DNA from: Tolypothrix campylonemoides VB511288
GTDB lineage: Bacteria; Cyanobacteriota; Cyanobacteriia; Cyanobacteriales; Nostocaceae
Assembly: GCA_000828075.3 (NCBI GenBank)
Contig: JXCB02000023.1
Span: 667,937 to 731,936 of the forward strand
DNA length: 64,000 nt
Direction: 5' to 3'
In this document: one piece after another, positions 18,552 to 27,086 of the stretch
Layout of the letters: each line of letters starts with the position of its first letter
Numbering within the stretch: the stretch's first letter is position 1
Notes under the pieces: model-generated
Database searches by the model: none
What the model was told of the DNA's origin: nothing
What the model saw: the letters and a program-made list of their open reading frames with translations, nothing else
Position numbers and translations under genes: made by a program

Positions 18552-19298
18552 TTAGACAACGGGAATGATAGTTAAGTCCAGTATTGGCTTTGCTGTTAAG
18601 CAGTACCAATGGCAAGTAAATAAATCTGGGTGTTGGACGCCAACGCTAGCTAAAGCTGGTGCAGTTGGAAATGGCCAAAGACGGTCAAAACAAATTTCAC
18701 TTTTTTGCAATCCAAACTGCACCAGGTATGTAGCTGGCGGTGCCGATAAAGATTGCAAGAGATTGTATGCCATGTGATATAGAGGTTGACGCAAGGCATC
18801 TGACAAATGAAAAGGCTGATAATAAGTTATGTCACAGAGCAATAAATTCTGTGGTAACTTTTTTTCATAGAATTCCTCAGCTAGAGCAATGACCTCACCG
18901 TAGAGGGGTCCTTTAGCAGTGAGTACCACTGGTAACCAAAAGCAACCATCACCGATGGCGACTTGCATCTGCTGTGCCAATTGTTGACGTAACCCAGGAA
19001 CATCTGCGCAGGCTTTAATGATTGCTTGAAATGGGAGTCCCAAATGCTCAGGCAATGAGAGGGTTAAGGGGCAAAAAAGCATCTCCGGCAATTGGGAAAA
19101 TTTTTGCCCATTTGAGGGTTGAAATGCCAAGATTTCTTCTTTAGATGTTAAATAATTCGCGGCAACTACTTCCACAGAAGTTGCTGGCGTGGTATCTTCA
19201 GCAATTGCCTTCTCTATTGCTGATAACATCCTTCTGACGGTGGGAGAGTCTGTGATTTCTCTCCCATCTGACTCAACCACGATGAACACTTTAGGCAT
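18552..19298 (-). CDS. Conserved hypothetical protein, 248 aa
   Basis: The protein starts MPKVFIVVESDGREITDSP and shows no signal or membrane segment. I do not recognise a domain. Its start overlaps the end of the coiled-coil gene upstream by 8 bp (19291-19298), so the two are translationally coupled and probably work together. It is convergent with the STAS gene with a 7-bp gap. Confidence 0.65.
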   Translation of the reverse strand: MPKVFIVVESDGREITDSPTVRRMLSAIEKAIAEDTTPATSVEVVAANYLTSKEEILAFQPSNGQKFSQLPEMLFCPLTLSLPEHLGLPFQAIIKACADVPGLRQQLAQQMQVAIGDGCFWLPVVLTAKGPLYGEVIALAEEFYEKKLPQNLLLCDITYYQPFHLSDALRQPLYHMAYNLLQSLSAPPATYLVQFGLQKSEICFDRLWPFPTAPALASVGVQHPDLFTCHWYCLTAKPILDLTIIPVV

Positions 19299-19848
19299 TT
19301 TGTGTGGAAATATTATTTGGGGGGGATGCGACGCGCGGGAAATTCGGCAAATCTATACCACTGTGAGACGAGGTACGAGTTCTCAACGCTAGACGGTAGC
19401 TTACACTTTGGAGTTCTGCCTGGAGTTGGCGATTTTCGCGTTGTAGCATTGCTACTTTTTCTCTGACTGGAGTCATGCGCTCCTCGAACTTGCGACGATA
19501 GATTTGAGGTAACTCCTGTACCACTTGCTCCAGCATGCGGCTGCGGTCTGTGAGTTCTTGCACTGACTGACGCGATTGATAAATTTCAGCGTCACGCGCT
19601 GAAATTTGCTCTTGGTAAAACGTCACTTGCTGCTCCACAGCTTGCAGTTGTTCTCGTAGTTCTTGCAACTGAGTCAGATGACGCTCAGACACCTCTGGTT
19701 GGGACATAAAATTAGTGTTGCCCTTAACCAGTCGGAAGAGTTCTTGAGACAGCTGTTGCACGAGTTGGTCTCGAAGCTGCAACTCTTGGCGTAGCTTTGA
19801 GACTTCTGCGGAGAGAGCTTGGATAGTAGAGGTATCAGTTTGGCTCAC
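19291..19848 (-). CDS. Coiled-coil protein, 185 aa
   Basis: Nearly the whole protein from residue 8 to 150 is a predicted long coiled coil, rich in Q, E, L and R (LSAEVSKLRQELQLRDQLVQQL; YQEQISARDAEIYQ; MLQRENRQLQAELQ), with a short disordered C-terminus. There is no known domain. It forms an operon with the overlapping 248-aa gene. A structural or scaffold role is plausible, but only by inference. Confidence 0.65.
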   Translation of the reverse strand: MSQTDTSTIQALSAEVSKLRQELQLRDQLVQQLSQELFRLVKGNTNFMSQPEVSERHLTQLQELREQLQAVEQQVTFYQEQISARDAEIYQSRQSVQELTDRSRMLEQVVQELPQIYRRKFEERMTPVREKVAMLQRENRQLQAELQSVSYRLALRTRTSSHSGIDLPNFPRVASPPNNISTQNA

Positions 19849-20107
19849 AGTGGCTTACAGCTCCGATTAAGAATCTTTTCCTTTGTGATGTACTACTGCG
19901 GCAGTCATGCGTTTGTCAATTGACATATCCCTGTCAGTAAAACTAGGGAGATGATTTGCCTGTACGGTGTCTTTAGCGCTCCCTATTGTATCTTATGTTT
20001 AGCAAAATATTTTATACAGGTTCTATACATTTTTGCGGCTCATGCCCACAACTTAATAAAAGTTAAGAGCAACAGAGCCGCGCCAATCATCAATTCACCG
20101 ATAGCCT

Positions 20108-20434
20108 TTAGGCAGCTGGGGCTGTTTCCTCTGAGCTTACCTCTTTGACTTCTTGCTTAATCGTCAGGTAGCGAATCACTTCCTCACTCAAACGCATAGC
20201 GCGTTCTAAGGGAGCAATGATATTGCCAGGTCCAGTGTAATTCATCTGTATGTAGATGCCATCTCTTTGCCTACTGATTTCGTAAGCCAGACGCCGCTTT
20301 CCTCGATTTTGAATTTGGATATTCTCGGCTCCCTGTTCCCGCAGCAAGTTCTCGTATTTGGCGATCGCTTGCTCTACCTGTTCATCATTCAGGTCGGGAC
20401 GCAAGATGTACATTGTTTCGTAAACGATTTGCAT
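20108..20434 (-). CDS. rpsF: 30S ribosomal protein S6
   Basis: The 108-residue protein begins [31 protein letters not shown] and contains GKRRLAYEI and [13 protein letters not shown], characteristic of S6, which binds the central domain of 16S rRNA together with S18. The short acidic-alanine tail (SSEETAPAA) is usual in cyanobacteria. It is not followed by rpsR in this window. A structured 5' leader candidate lies upstream. Confidence 0.95.
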   Translation of the reverse strand: MQIVYETMYILRPDLNDEQVEQAIAKYENLLREQGAENIQIQNRGKRRLAYEISRQRDGIYIQMNYTGPGNIIAPLERAMRLSEEVIRYLTIKQEVKEVSSEETAPAA

Positions 20435-20652
20435 TTTGTTTTCTTTCCTTATGGACTACATGGCTGCTGAGGTCAACAATGCATAGGTGTCTTTATTGAC
20501 TACCCCCTACATCAATAGACATTTCAAGCAACAAGGAACTTTGTCAGTTCTTTGAATGATCAATTGGGAAATTCTTGGGCTGAACTTCCTTTTTCTAGTT
20601 ATCCTACGGTTGGTGGTTCCCAAAAATCTTTTAGTGCTCACAATCCGTTAGG

Positions 20653-20758
20653 AGTGCCTAGCTACTCTTAAAGTCGTTGTTACAACTCACTTTAATCGTC
20701 TTTCGGGGTTGCAGGCTTAGGCACTTTTTCTGCCAAGATTTTTACAGTGCATTTTATA
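20653..20758 (-). promoter_or_regulatory. Candidate promoter and structured leader of rpsF
   Basis: Read on the minus strand, a TATAAA hexamer (20753-20758) is followed about 27 nt later by a paired element: 8-bp outer arms AGTGCCTA/TAGGCACT (20653-20660 with 20718-20725) and an inner hairpin made of AAAGT-GTTGT against ACAAC-ACTTT (about 20669-20692). No gene occupies 20435-20955. Ribosomal protein operons often have such autoregulatory leaders, but I cannot match this to a known S6 leader motif. On the plus strand the outer stem is followed by TTTTTC. Confidence 0.45.
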
Positions 20759-20955
20759 CATTTCTACCGTTACAATTGTATCACGCTTTTCTAAGTATGC
20801 GTGTTGACTGTGTTTCGGTGAAAAAATATTGATTTTTGCACTTTACCGTCAGGTTTTATAATCTTACCAGTTTTTAATTTTAATGCTTAGCCAAATTGCT
20901 CATCTAGTATTACATCGTTACGGTTTGATTGCACAAGAGGTTACTCATAAAGGTT

Positions 20956-21729
20956 ATGGCGCAGCGGTATGTGCGAGTTCAAAATCCAGAAGGACAAATT
21001 TACTATGGCTTGCTACAGCTTTCTCTCAAGGTGCATGTACTTGATGCTCCACCCTGGCTACAAGGGCAACCGACTGATTTAATTTTGGAACCAGAAAATT
21101 ATCAAATTTTGGCTCCCTGCGCTCCTTCAAAAATTGTGGCAGTTGGCAAGAATTATGCAGATCATGCGGCAGAAATGGGAACAGAAGTACCCAGTGAGCC
21201 TCTGTTGTTTCTCAAGCCATCTACGTCTATCGTCGGCTCTGGTGCAGAAATTGAGTATCCGCCGCAGTCACAGCGGGTGGACTACGAAGGAGAATTGGCG
21301 CTGATCATTGGCGATCGCACTTTTGAGTGTACGCCAGAGTCGGCTCAAACAAAGATTTGGGGTTACACCATTGCCAATGATGTGACAGCACGGGATTTAC
21401 AAAAACGAGATAGTCAATGGACACGAGCCAAGGGTTTTGATACGTTTTGCCCCTTAGGACCGTGGATTGTTCGAGAAATCAGCCCAGGAGCTAAATTGCA
21501 GACTTTTTTGAATGAGGAGGCAATCCCTGTACAATCTGCCTGTATTGACCAGATGGTATTTCCCCCAGATTTTCTTGTCTCCTATATTAGTCAAGTGATG
21601 ACGCTGCTACCTGGGGACGTGATTTTGACGGGTACCCCGTTGGGGGTGGGTCCGTTGCACCCAGGCGATCGCGTGCGTGTGGAAATTGAAGGAATTGGTC
21701 GCTTAGAAAACACCGTGATCGCCCGGTAA
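20956..21729 (+). CDS. Fumarylacetoacetate hydrolase family protein
   Basis: The ATG at 20956 has an AAAGG four bases upstream and gives MAQRYVRVQNPEGQIYYGLL (257 residues); the frame is open further up without a better start. FAH-family metal-binding and active-site motifs are clear: VGKNYADHAAEMG, LFLKPSTSIVG, VDYEGELALIIG (metal-binding Glu), GYTIANDVTARDLQ and TGTPLGVGP. Members hydrolyse or decarboxylate 2-oxo or acylpyruvate-type compounds; the actual substrate here is not determinable. Confidence 0.88.
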   Translation: MAQRYVRVQNPEGQIYYGLLQLSLKVHVLDAPPWLQGQPTDLILEPENYQILAPCAPSKIVAVGKNYADHAAEMGTEVPSEPLLFLKPSTSIVGSGAEIEYPPQSQRVDYEGELALIIGDRTFECTPESAQTKIWGYTIANDVTARDLQKRDSQWTRAKGFDTFCPLGPWIVREISPGAKLQTFLNEEAIPVQSACIDQMVFPPDFLVSYISQVMTLLPGDVILTGTPLGVGPLHPGDRVRVEIEGIGRLENTVIAR

Positions 21730-21732
21730 CCG

Positions 21733-22209
21733 CTAGCGCAATTGCATATAGGCTGCTTCGGAAATGGCGGGAATTTCTGCGTAACGTCCCATCAGGGACT
21801 GTATAACAGAAAATACAACTGCTGCGATCGTGCCCAGAAAAATCGTGGTATACAGAGTTTGAATTGCAAAAGCACCAGTTGGGATTATCCCGATAAGTTG
21901 AGTTAAGATGCTAAACAAAAAGATGACAATGTCCAAAAGAATTGCCTGCAAGGTATTGAAACGAATAAAGTGACTAATATTTTCTTTCCTAACTACCAAA
22001 AGGAATAAAGCAAAGAAAATAATGAGTCCAGCAAAAGGGACACCAAAGTAAATTGTGATCAACGGCTGAAGGGGTAGAAACAGCAATCCCAGAGGTGGAA
22101 ACTGTCTGAACAAAAATATGCCGAATCTAAAAACCTCGACTAAAGGAAGCAAATAAGGTAAACAAGCAAAAATCCGATCTCTAACCGTGGTAGACCCGCG
22201 CCAAGCCAT
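21733..22209 (-). CDS. Tic20-like membrane protein
   Basis: The 158-residue protein has four hydrophobic helices and the Tic20-family pattern (MAWRGSTTVRDRIFACLPYLLPLVEVFRFG, RKENISHFIRFNTLQAILLDIVIFL). The plant homologue is part of the chloroplast inner-envelope import channel; the role in cyanobacteria is not settled. It is convergent with the FAH-family gene, with 3 bp between the stop codons. Confidence 0.8.
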   Translation of the reverse strand: MAWRGSTTVRDRIFACLPYLLPLVEVFRFGIFLFRQFPPLGLLFLPLQPLITIYFGVPFAGLIIFFALFLLVVRKENISHFIRFNTLQAILLDIVIFLFSILTQLIGIIPTGAFAIQTLYTTIFLGTIAAVVFSVIQSLMGRYAEIPAISEAAYMQLR

Positions 22210-22297
22210 CTTGCGTTCTCCTGTAGTTACAATTTAATACTCACTTGACCCTACAATAACGCAGTTACTTGGGGCTTGCTGGTGGTAGAACATCAGA

Positions 22298-22480
22298 TTA
22301 TTCAATGTTAGCGATCCGGAAACCCATTAGGCACTCATACTGGTCTGGCTGCTGTTCAGTAAGTTTGCTAATCACATGACCGCAATACAGTTTACCTTGA
22401 CGCCAGCGGGGTTGACCGCTTCCGTCAGCGAGTAAGCAAGATTGGCACACCTGTTGAGGAGCAAAAATTTTATCGTCCAT
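22298..22480 (-). CDS. Small cysteine-containing protein, 60 aa
   Basis: The frame extends to 22495, but the ATG at 22480 (MDDKIFAPQQ) is the better start. It contains CQSC, YCGH and YEC, an arrangement that could bind a metal ion, and resembles conserved short hypothetical proteins of cyanobacteria. It probably forms a minus-strand unit with, or lies just upstream of, the Tic20-like gene (88-bp gap). Function unknown. Confidence 0.6.
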   Translation of the reverse strand: MDDKIFAPQQVCQSCLLADGSGQPRWRQGKLYCGHVISKLTEQQPDQYECLMGFRIANIE

Positions 22481-23024
22481 GAGAATCACTAGCATCCAAT
22501 CCCTCCTGTCAATTCTGAATTATTACGTATATATGTCCTGGGGGAGAACGCTGGTTAGAGTAGCAGTGGATGTTGTAGCGGATGGTTTATCTGTCATTCC
22601 CAAAAATAAGTTATCCTTTACATGGGTCATCCGATAGGTTGTAACATCCGTTACATCGTTGTATCTCATCCGTTGCCCAACCTTCCATGCTTACTTGAGA
22701 AGAATGCCGCTAATTACAAACCAATGAAAATTGCTATATGGGCTTTAATTAGATTGTATGTTGGCTGTTTGGGTTTGTAGTAAAAAGTAATACATAAATT
22801 AATTTATGGCACCATAGTGGCAAGCAGCTATGGTTCACACAAGATACAAGCAAAGAGCGTTATGATTATTAACGCATTTATTGGACTAGCATCCAATAAT
22901 TAAGTAAGTCGGGGTAAATAAATGTCATGAGTCGTTAGTCATTAGTTAACAACTATATGGACTATAGACTATAGACTTTGGATACTTACCGACTGTTTTG
23001 CAAATTTCCATAAGGATAGCTGAA
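22481..23024. other. Intergenic region upstream of glyA
   Basis: No gene is seen. Around 22630-22680 three related CATCCG words occur, the middle one within the palindrome GTAACATCCGTTAC (22641-22654), which fits the NtcA consensus GTA-N8-TAC; no matching -10 at the usual distance is evident. A small hairpin ATTGGA-TCCAAT lies at about 22881-22898. Short ATAGACT and GTTAGTCATTAG repeats are at 22930-22980. Confidence 0.45.
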
Positions 23025-24308
23025 GTGACTCTGACTAACTCAGATTTTCTTGCCTCCTCCGACCCTGCTGTGGCGGAGTTAATCAACCAAGAGCTGCAAC
23101 GCCAACGCGACCACTTGGAGTTGATTGCTAGTGAAAACTTTACCTCTGCCGCTGTACTAGCAGCTCAGGGTTCCGTACTAACAAATAAATATGCGGAAGG
23201 ATTGCCTGGTAAACGTTACTATGGCGGCTGTGAGTTTGTAGATAAAATTGAGCAGCTGGCAATTGACCGTGCCAAACAATTGTTTGGTGCTGCTCATGCC
23301 AACGTACAACCTCATTCTGGCGCACAGGCAAATTTTGCAGTGTTTTTAACGCTGCTAGAACCAGGAGATAAATTCATGGGGATGGATTTGTCTCACGGGG
23401 GACATCTTACCCACGGTTCGCCTGTTAATGTATCGGGTAAGTGGTTCAGTGCTTACCACTACGGCGTTAATCAGGAAACAGAACAACTTGACTATGAGCA
23501 AATTCGAGAGCTGGCGCTTAGGGAGCGTCCAAAGCTCTTGATTTGTGGTTATTCGGCATATCCCCGCATTATTGACTTTGAAAAGTTCCGCAGTATCGCC
23601 GATGAAGTTGGCGCGTACTTACTGGCAGATATTGCCCATATTGCCGGTTTGGTTGCGACTGGTCATCACCCCAACCCTATTCCCTATTGTGATGTTGTAA
23701 CCACAACGACACACAAAACTTTACGCGGTCCTCGGGGTGGCTTAATCTTGACCCGCGACCCGGAACTAGGTAAAAAGCTGGATAAATCGGTTTTCCCTGG
23801 TAATCAGGGTGGACCTTTGGAACACGTTATCGCTGGTAAAGCAGTGGCTTTTGGCGAAGCCCTCAAGCCAGAGTTTAAAGTATATTCTGCTCAAGTCATT
23901 GAAAATGCCCGTGCTTTGGCTACCCAACTCCAAAAACGAGGCTTAAAGCTAGTGTCAAATGGCACAGATAACCATTTAATGCTAGTTGACCTGCGGTCTA
24001 TCGGCTTGACAGGGAAGCAAGCAGATCAATTGGTGAGTGGTGTGAATATTACCGCCAACAAGAACACAGTTCCCTTTGATCCAGAGTCACCATTTGTGAC
24101 GAGCGGTTTAAGGTTGGGTTCCCCAGCAATGACAACGCGGGGTTTGGGAACTGAAGAATTTACGGAGATTGGCAATATTATTGCCGATCGCCTGTTAAAT
24201 CCAGATTCAGCAGACATTGCCCAAGATTGTCAGCGACGGGTCAAAGCGTTGTGCGATCGCTTCCCCTTGTACCCTCACATTGAGATTCCGGTACCAGTGT
24301 TAGCGTGA
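23025..24308 (+). CDS. glyA: Serine hydroxymethyltransferase
   Basis: The open frame begins at 22998, but the GTG at 23025 follows AAGGAT at a normal spacing and gives [12 protein letters not shown], 427 residues, the usual cyanobacterial length. The enzyme interconverts serine and glycine and feeds one-carbon units to tetrahydrofolate; in cyanobacteria it also belongs to photorespiratory metabolism. Family motifs include [35 protein letters not shown] and the PLP lysine region [16 protein letters not shown]. The GTG start is supported by sequence only. Confidence 0.95.
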   Translation: MTLTNSDFLASSDPAVAELINQELQRQRDHLELIASENFTSAAVLAAQGSVLTNKYAEGLPGKRYYGGCEFVDKIEQLAIDRAKQLFGAAHANVQPHSGAQANFAVFLTLLEPGDKFMGMDLSHGGHLTHGSPVNVSGKWFSAYHYGVNQETEQLDYEQIRELALRERPKLLICGYSAYPRIIDFEKFRSIADEVGAYLLADIAHIAGLVATGHHPNPIPYCDVVTTTTHKTLRGPRGGLILTRDPELGKKLDKSVFPGNQGGPLEHVIAGKAVAFGEALKPEFKVYSAQVIENARALATQLQKRGLKLVSNGTDNHLMLVDLRSIGLTGKQADQLVSGVNITANKNTVPFDPESPFVTSGLRLGSPAMTTRGLGTEEFTEIGNIIADRLLNPDSADIAQDCQRRVKALCDRFPLYPHIEIPVPVLA

Positions 24309-24325
24309 AATTATAGTTAGGATTT

Positions 24326-24371
24326 ATGAGTTAGGAGTTATGAATTAATAATTCCTAACTCATAATTTTTT
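24326..24371 (+). terminator. Factor-independent terminator after glyA
   Basis: An inverted repeat pairs ATGAGTTAGGA (24326-24336) with TTCCTAACTCAT (about 24352-24363) and is followed by a T run (24366-24371), 18 bp after the glyA stop codon. Confidence 0.75.
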
Positions 24372-24511
24372 CAGGTTTCCAGTCAGCAATCTTAAATTTA
24401 AAATCCAAAATGTAAAAATCCCCTGCTGATTAAAATCCCAATTGTAGTAAATATAGGTAGACAAGTCCTCGCCAGATTTTTATCTTTAAACCTAACTTAT
24501 TTAATATACAG

Positions 24512-25558
24512 ATGCCTCCTCAGATATATCATCTGATTGCCTTCCTCTTTGCCGCCGTAGTCGTTCTCTGGACTACGCCTGATGTGAGAAATATTGGCAT
24601 CAAAAGTGGACGCTTAGATAAACCTAATGACCGAAAAGTTCATCAGCGCCCGATGGTGCGTCTGGGTGGAGTTTCTATCTTTACAGGGACTGTCATCTCC
24701 CTACTTATTGTTTGGTGGTTAGGCGGATTTGGAATTTTGCCGCCAGAAAAAGAATGGCAAATTTGGGGAATCACCTTAGGAGGTATTGGCTTTTTTCTCA
24801 TCGGCTTAGCAGACGATTTGTTAAACTTGTCTGCGATCGCACGCCTTGTCATGCAAATTATTGTTGCAGCGCTTGCTTGGAAAGTAGGTGTCAGTATAGA
24901 TTTCTTAAGCATTCCCACAGGCGGAATCATTCAACTTGGTTGGTGGAGTTTGCCGATCACAGTTGTGTGGCTGGTGGGAATGGTGAATGCAATTAACTGG
25001 ATTGACGGTTTAGACGGCTTAGCTGCTGGCGTGTCTGGAATTGCGGCTGTGGTGATGCTAGTTGCGGCGTTGTTTATGCAGCAGCCTGCAGCAGCCCTAA
25101 TTGCCGCAGCGCTTGCTGGTGCTTCACTGGGATTTCTCCGTTATAATTTTAACCCCGCGCAAATCTTTATGGGAGATGGCGGGTCTTATTTTATGGGATT
25201 CACCCTTGCAGCAGTTGGTGTCGTTGGTTTAGTCAAAACTGCTGCTGTTACTGCGGTGTTATTACCTTTTCTGATTCTGGCAGTACCAATTGTAGATATG
25301 TCAGCAGTGATTTTGGCACGACTTCGCCGTGGGAAATCGCCTTTTGTTGCTGATAAAAGTCATCTGCATCATAGATTGCTACGAGCTGGTTTGTCTCATA
25401 GATTGACTGTTCTGTTCATTTACTCTTTAACTTTATGGGTTGGGAGTTTGGCATTGGCTATTGCTGGTATACCCAGCGGTGTTGCTTATGCTTGTGCTGC
25501 CACTTCTTTGCTAAGCTACACTGGTTGGAAAGTTTGGAAACACTCGCGGCAATCATGA
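24512..25558 (+). CDS. MraY/WecA-family polyprenyl-phosphate sugar-1-phosphate transferase
   Basis: The 348-residue protein has about ten membrane helices and the motifs of the family: RKVHQRPMVRLGG, ADDLLNLSAIAR (aspartate motif), NAINWIDGLDGLAAG and FLRYNFNPAQIFMGDGGS, with the HLHHRLL loop near the end. It transfers a GlcNAc-phosphate-like group to undecaprenyl phosphate as the first step of a surface glycan. The HLHHRLL loop is typical of WecA/TagO-type enzymes, so it is probably not the peptidoglycan enzyme MraY. It is upstream of cinA on the same strand, 79 bp apart. Confidence 0.87.
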   Translation: MPPQIYHLIAFLFAAVVVLWTTPDVRNIGIKSGRLDKPNDRKVHQRPMVRLGGVSIFTGTVISLLIVWWLGGFGILPPEKEWQIWGITLGGIGFFLIGLADDLLNLSAIARLVMQIIVAALAWKVGVSIDFLSIPTGGIIQLGWWSLPITVVWLVGMVNAINWIDGLDGLAAGVSGIAAVVMLVAALFMQQPAAALIAAALAGASLGFLRYNFNPAQIFMGDGGSYFMGFTLAAVGVVGLVKTAAVTAVLLPFLILAVPIVDMSAVILARLRRGKSPFVADKSHLHHRLLRAGLSHRLTVLFIYSLTLWVGSLALAIAGIPSGVAYACAATSLLSYTGWKVWKHSRQS

Positions 25559-25637
25559 CGATTTTGGATTTTAACGGCAGATAAAGGCGGATGAACGCAG
25601 ATGATAATAAAATCTAAAATCTAAAAGCTAAAATCTC

Positions 25638-26897
25638 ATGAGTGCAGAAATTATTTGTGTTGGTACCGAACTACTGTTAGGAGATATTCTTAACAGCAAT
25701 GCCCAGTATTTAGCGCAGCAGTTAGCCAAGCTGGGGATTCCCCACTACTATCAAACTGTAGTCGGAGATAATCCAGGAAGGTTAAAACAGGTTATAGAAA
25801 TTGCGAGTCAAAGAGCGCAAATTTTGATTTTCACTGGAGGTCTTGGTCCCACACCCGATGACCTGACTTGTGAAACCATTGCTGATTTTTTTGGTGCTGC
25901 TTTGGTAGAACGTCCAGACATTATTGAAGATATTACCAGGAAATATGCAGGGCGCGATCGCGTGATGACCCCCAGCAATCGTAAACAAGCTTTGATACCC
26001 CAAGGCGCAGAAATTTTACCAAACCCCACAGGAACAGCACCCGGTATTATTTGGCAACCGCGTCCGGACTTAACGATATTCACCTTTCCTGGTGTTCCAA
26101 GTGAAATGCACCGGATGTGGGAAGAAACTGCTGTCCCCTTTCTTAAAAGTCAAGGTTGGGGCAAAGAAATTATTTACAGCCGGATGTTAAAGTTTTGGGG
26201 TGTTGCGGAATCTGCTTTGGCGGAAAAGGTTGCTTCTTATCTCAATTTACCCAACCCAACAGTTGCACCTTATTCGAGTAGAGGGGAAGTCAAGTTACGA
26301 GTTTCTGCCAAAGCTGCTTCCGAAGCACAAGCACAGGATTTGATTGCACCTGTTGAAAAACAAATTAAAGAAATTGCTGGATTAGATTATTATGGTGCCG
26401 ATGATGACACCCTTGCCTCAGTCGTGGGTGAGTTGTTGCGTGCAAAGGGGCAAACCCTTTCCGTGGCAGAATCTTGCACGGGTGGCGGACTAGGGCAAAT
26501 GTTGACGGAGATTTCTGGAAGTTCTGATTACTTTTGGGGTGGGGTGATTTCTTACGACAACTCGGTGAAAGAAAGGCTTTTGGGGGTAAATTCAGAAGAC
26601 TTGGCAAAGTTTGGGGCGGTTAGTTCTATTGTGGCAGAACAAATGGCTGCGGGAGTGCGATCGCGTCTTTCGACCAGTTGGGGAGTGAGTATCACTGGTA
26701 TCGCTGGACCAGGCGGTGGTACAGAAACTAAGCCTGTAGGGTTAGTTTACATTGGCTTAGCTGGACCAAACGGGGAAGTGGAAAGTTTTGAATATCGTTT
26801 TGGTGCATTGCGGGGTCGTTCTTTAATTCGTCATGTAAGTGCGTGTACGGCGTTGGACAATCTGCGAAGGAAGTTGGTAAAGGGGATTGGGGATTAG
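25638..26897 (+). CDS. cinA: CinA-family nicotinamide mononucleotide deamidase / ADP-ribose pyrophosphatase
   Basis: The 419-residue protein has both CinA domains: an N-terminal MoaB/MogA-like domain (1-170; ICVGTELLLGDILNSNAQYL, IFTGGLGPTPDDLT, FPGVPSEMHRM) and a C-terminal PncC-like amidase domain (about 255-415; LSVAESCTGGGLGQMLTEI, GGVISYDNSVKERLL, SITGIAGPGGGT). It recycles pyridine nucleotides by deamidating NMN. The last codons run into a GGGGATTGGGGATTAG repeat. Confidence 0.92.
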   Translation: MSAEIICVGTELLLGDILNSNAQYLAQQLAKLGIPHYYQTVVGDNPGRLKQVIEIASQRAQILIFTGGLGPTPDDLTCETIADFFGAALVERPDIIEDITRKYAGRDRVMTPSNRKQALIPQGAEILPNPTGTAPGIIWQPRPDLTIFTFPGVPSEMHRMWEETAVPFLKSQGWGKEIIYSRMLKFWGVAESALAEKVASYLNLPNPTVAPYSSRGEVKLRVSAKAASEAQAQDLIAPVEKQIKEIAGLDYYGADDDTLASVVGELLRAKGQTLSVAESCTGGGLGQMLTEISGSSDYFWGGVISYDNSVKERLLGVNSEDLAKFGAVSSIVAEQMAAGVRSRLSTSWGVSITGIAGPGGGTETKPVGLVYIGLAGPNGEVESFEYRFGALRGRSLIRHVSACTALDNLRRKLVKGIGD

Positions 26898-26977
26898 GGA
26901 TTGGGGATTAGCGATTGGGAAGAGTATTTATTTATTGCCCAGTCCCCTGTACCCACTAACGAGTACGTATGGTGGGG
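26885..26977. repeat. GGGGATTAGGGATT repeat and a dispersed 21-nt word
   Basis: The end of cinA (26885-26920) is made of tandem GGGATTGGGGATTAG units, the complement of a sequence at 14859-14880. A 21-nt word beginning TAACGAGTAC at 26957-26977 is identical to 14460-14480. Both are shared by the intergenic region at 14.4-14.9 kb. Confidence 0.7.
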
Positions 26978-27012
26978 AGGACAGTGACCTCACCAGTAGA
27001 AATGAAAATGGA

Positions 27013-27075
27013 ACCACAGAGAAACACAGATGCACACGGATAAATTATCTGTGTTCATCTGTGTCCATCTGTGGT
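27013..27075. terminator. Large imperfect hairpin between convergent cinA and acs
   Basis: About 30-nt arms built of ACACAGATG words (27013-27042 with 27046-27075) pair with about five mismatches and lie between two converging genes. Related CACAGATG words occur at 41560-41585, so this is also a dispersed repeat. Possible two-way terminator. Confidence 0.55.
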
Positions 27076-27086
27076 TTTAATTCTAA

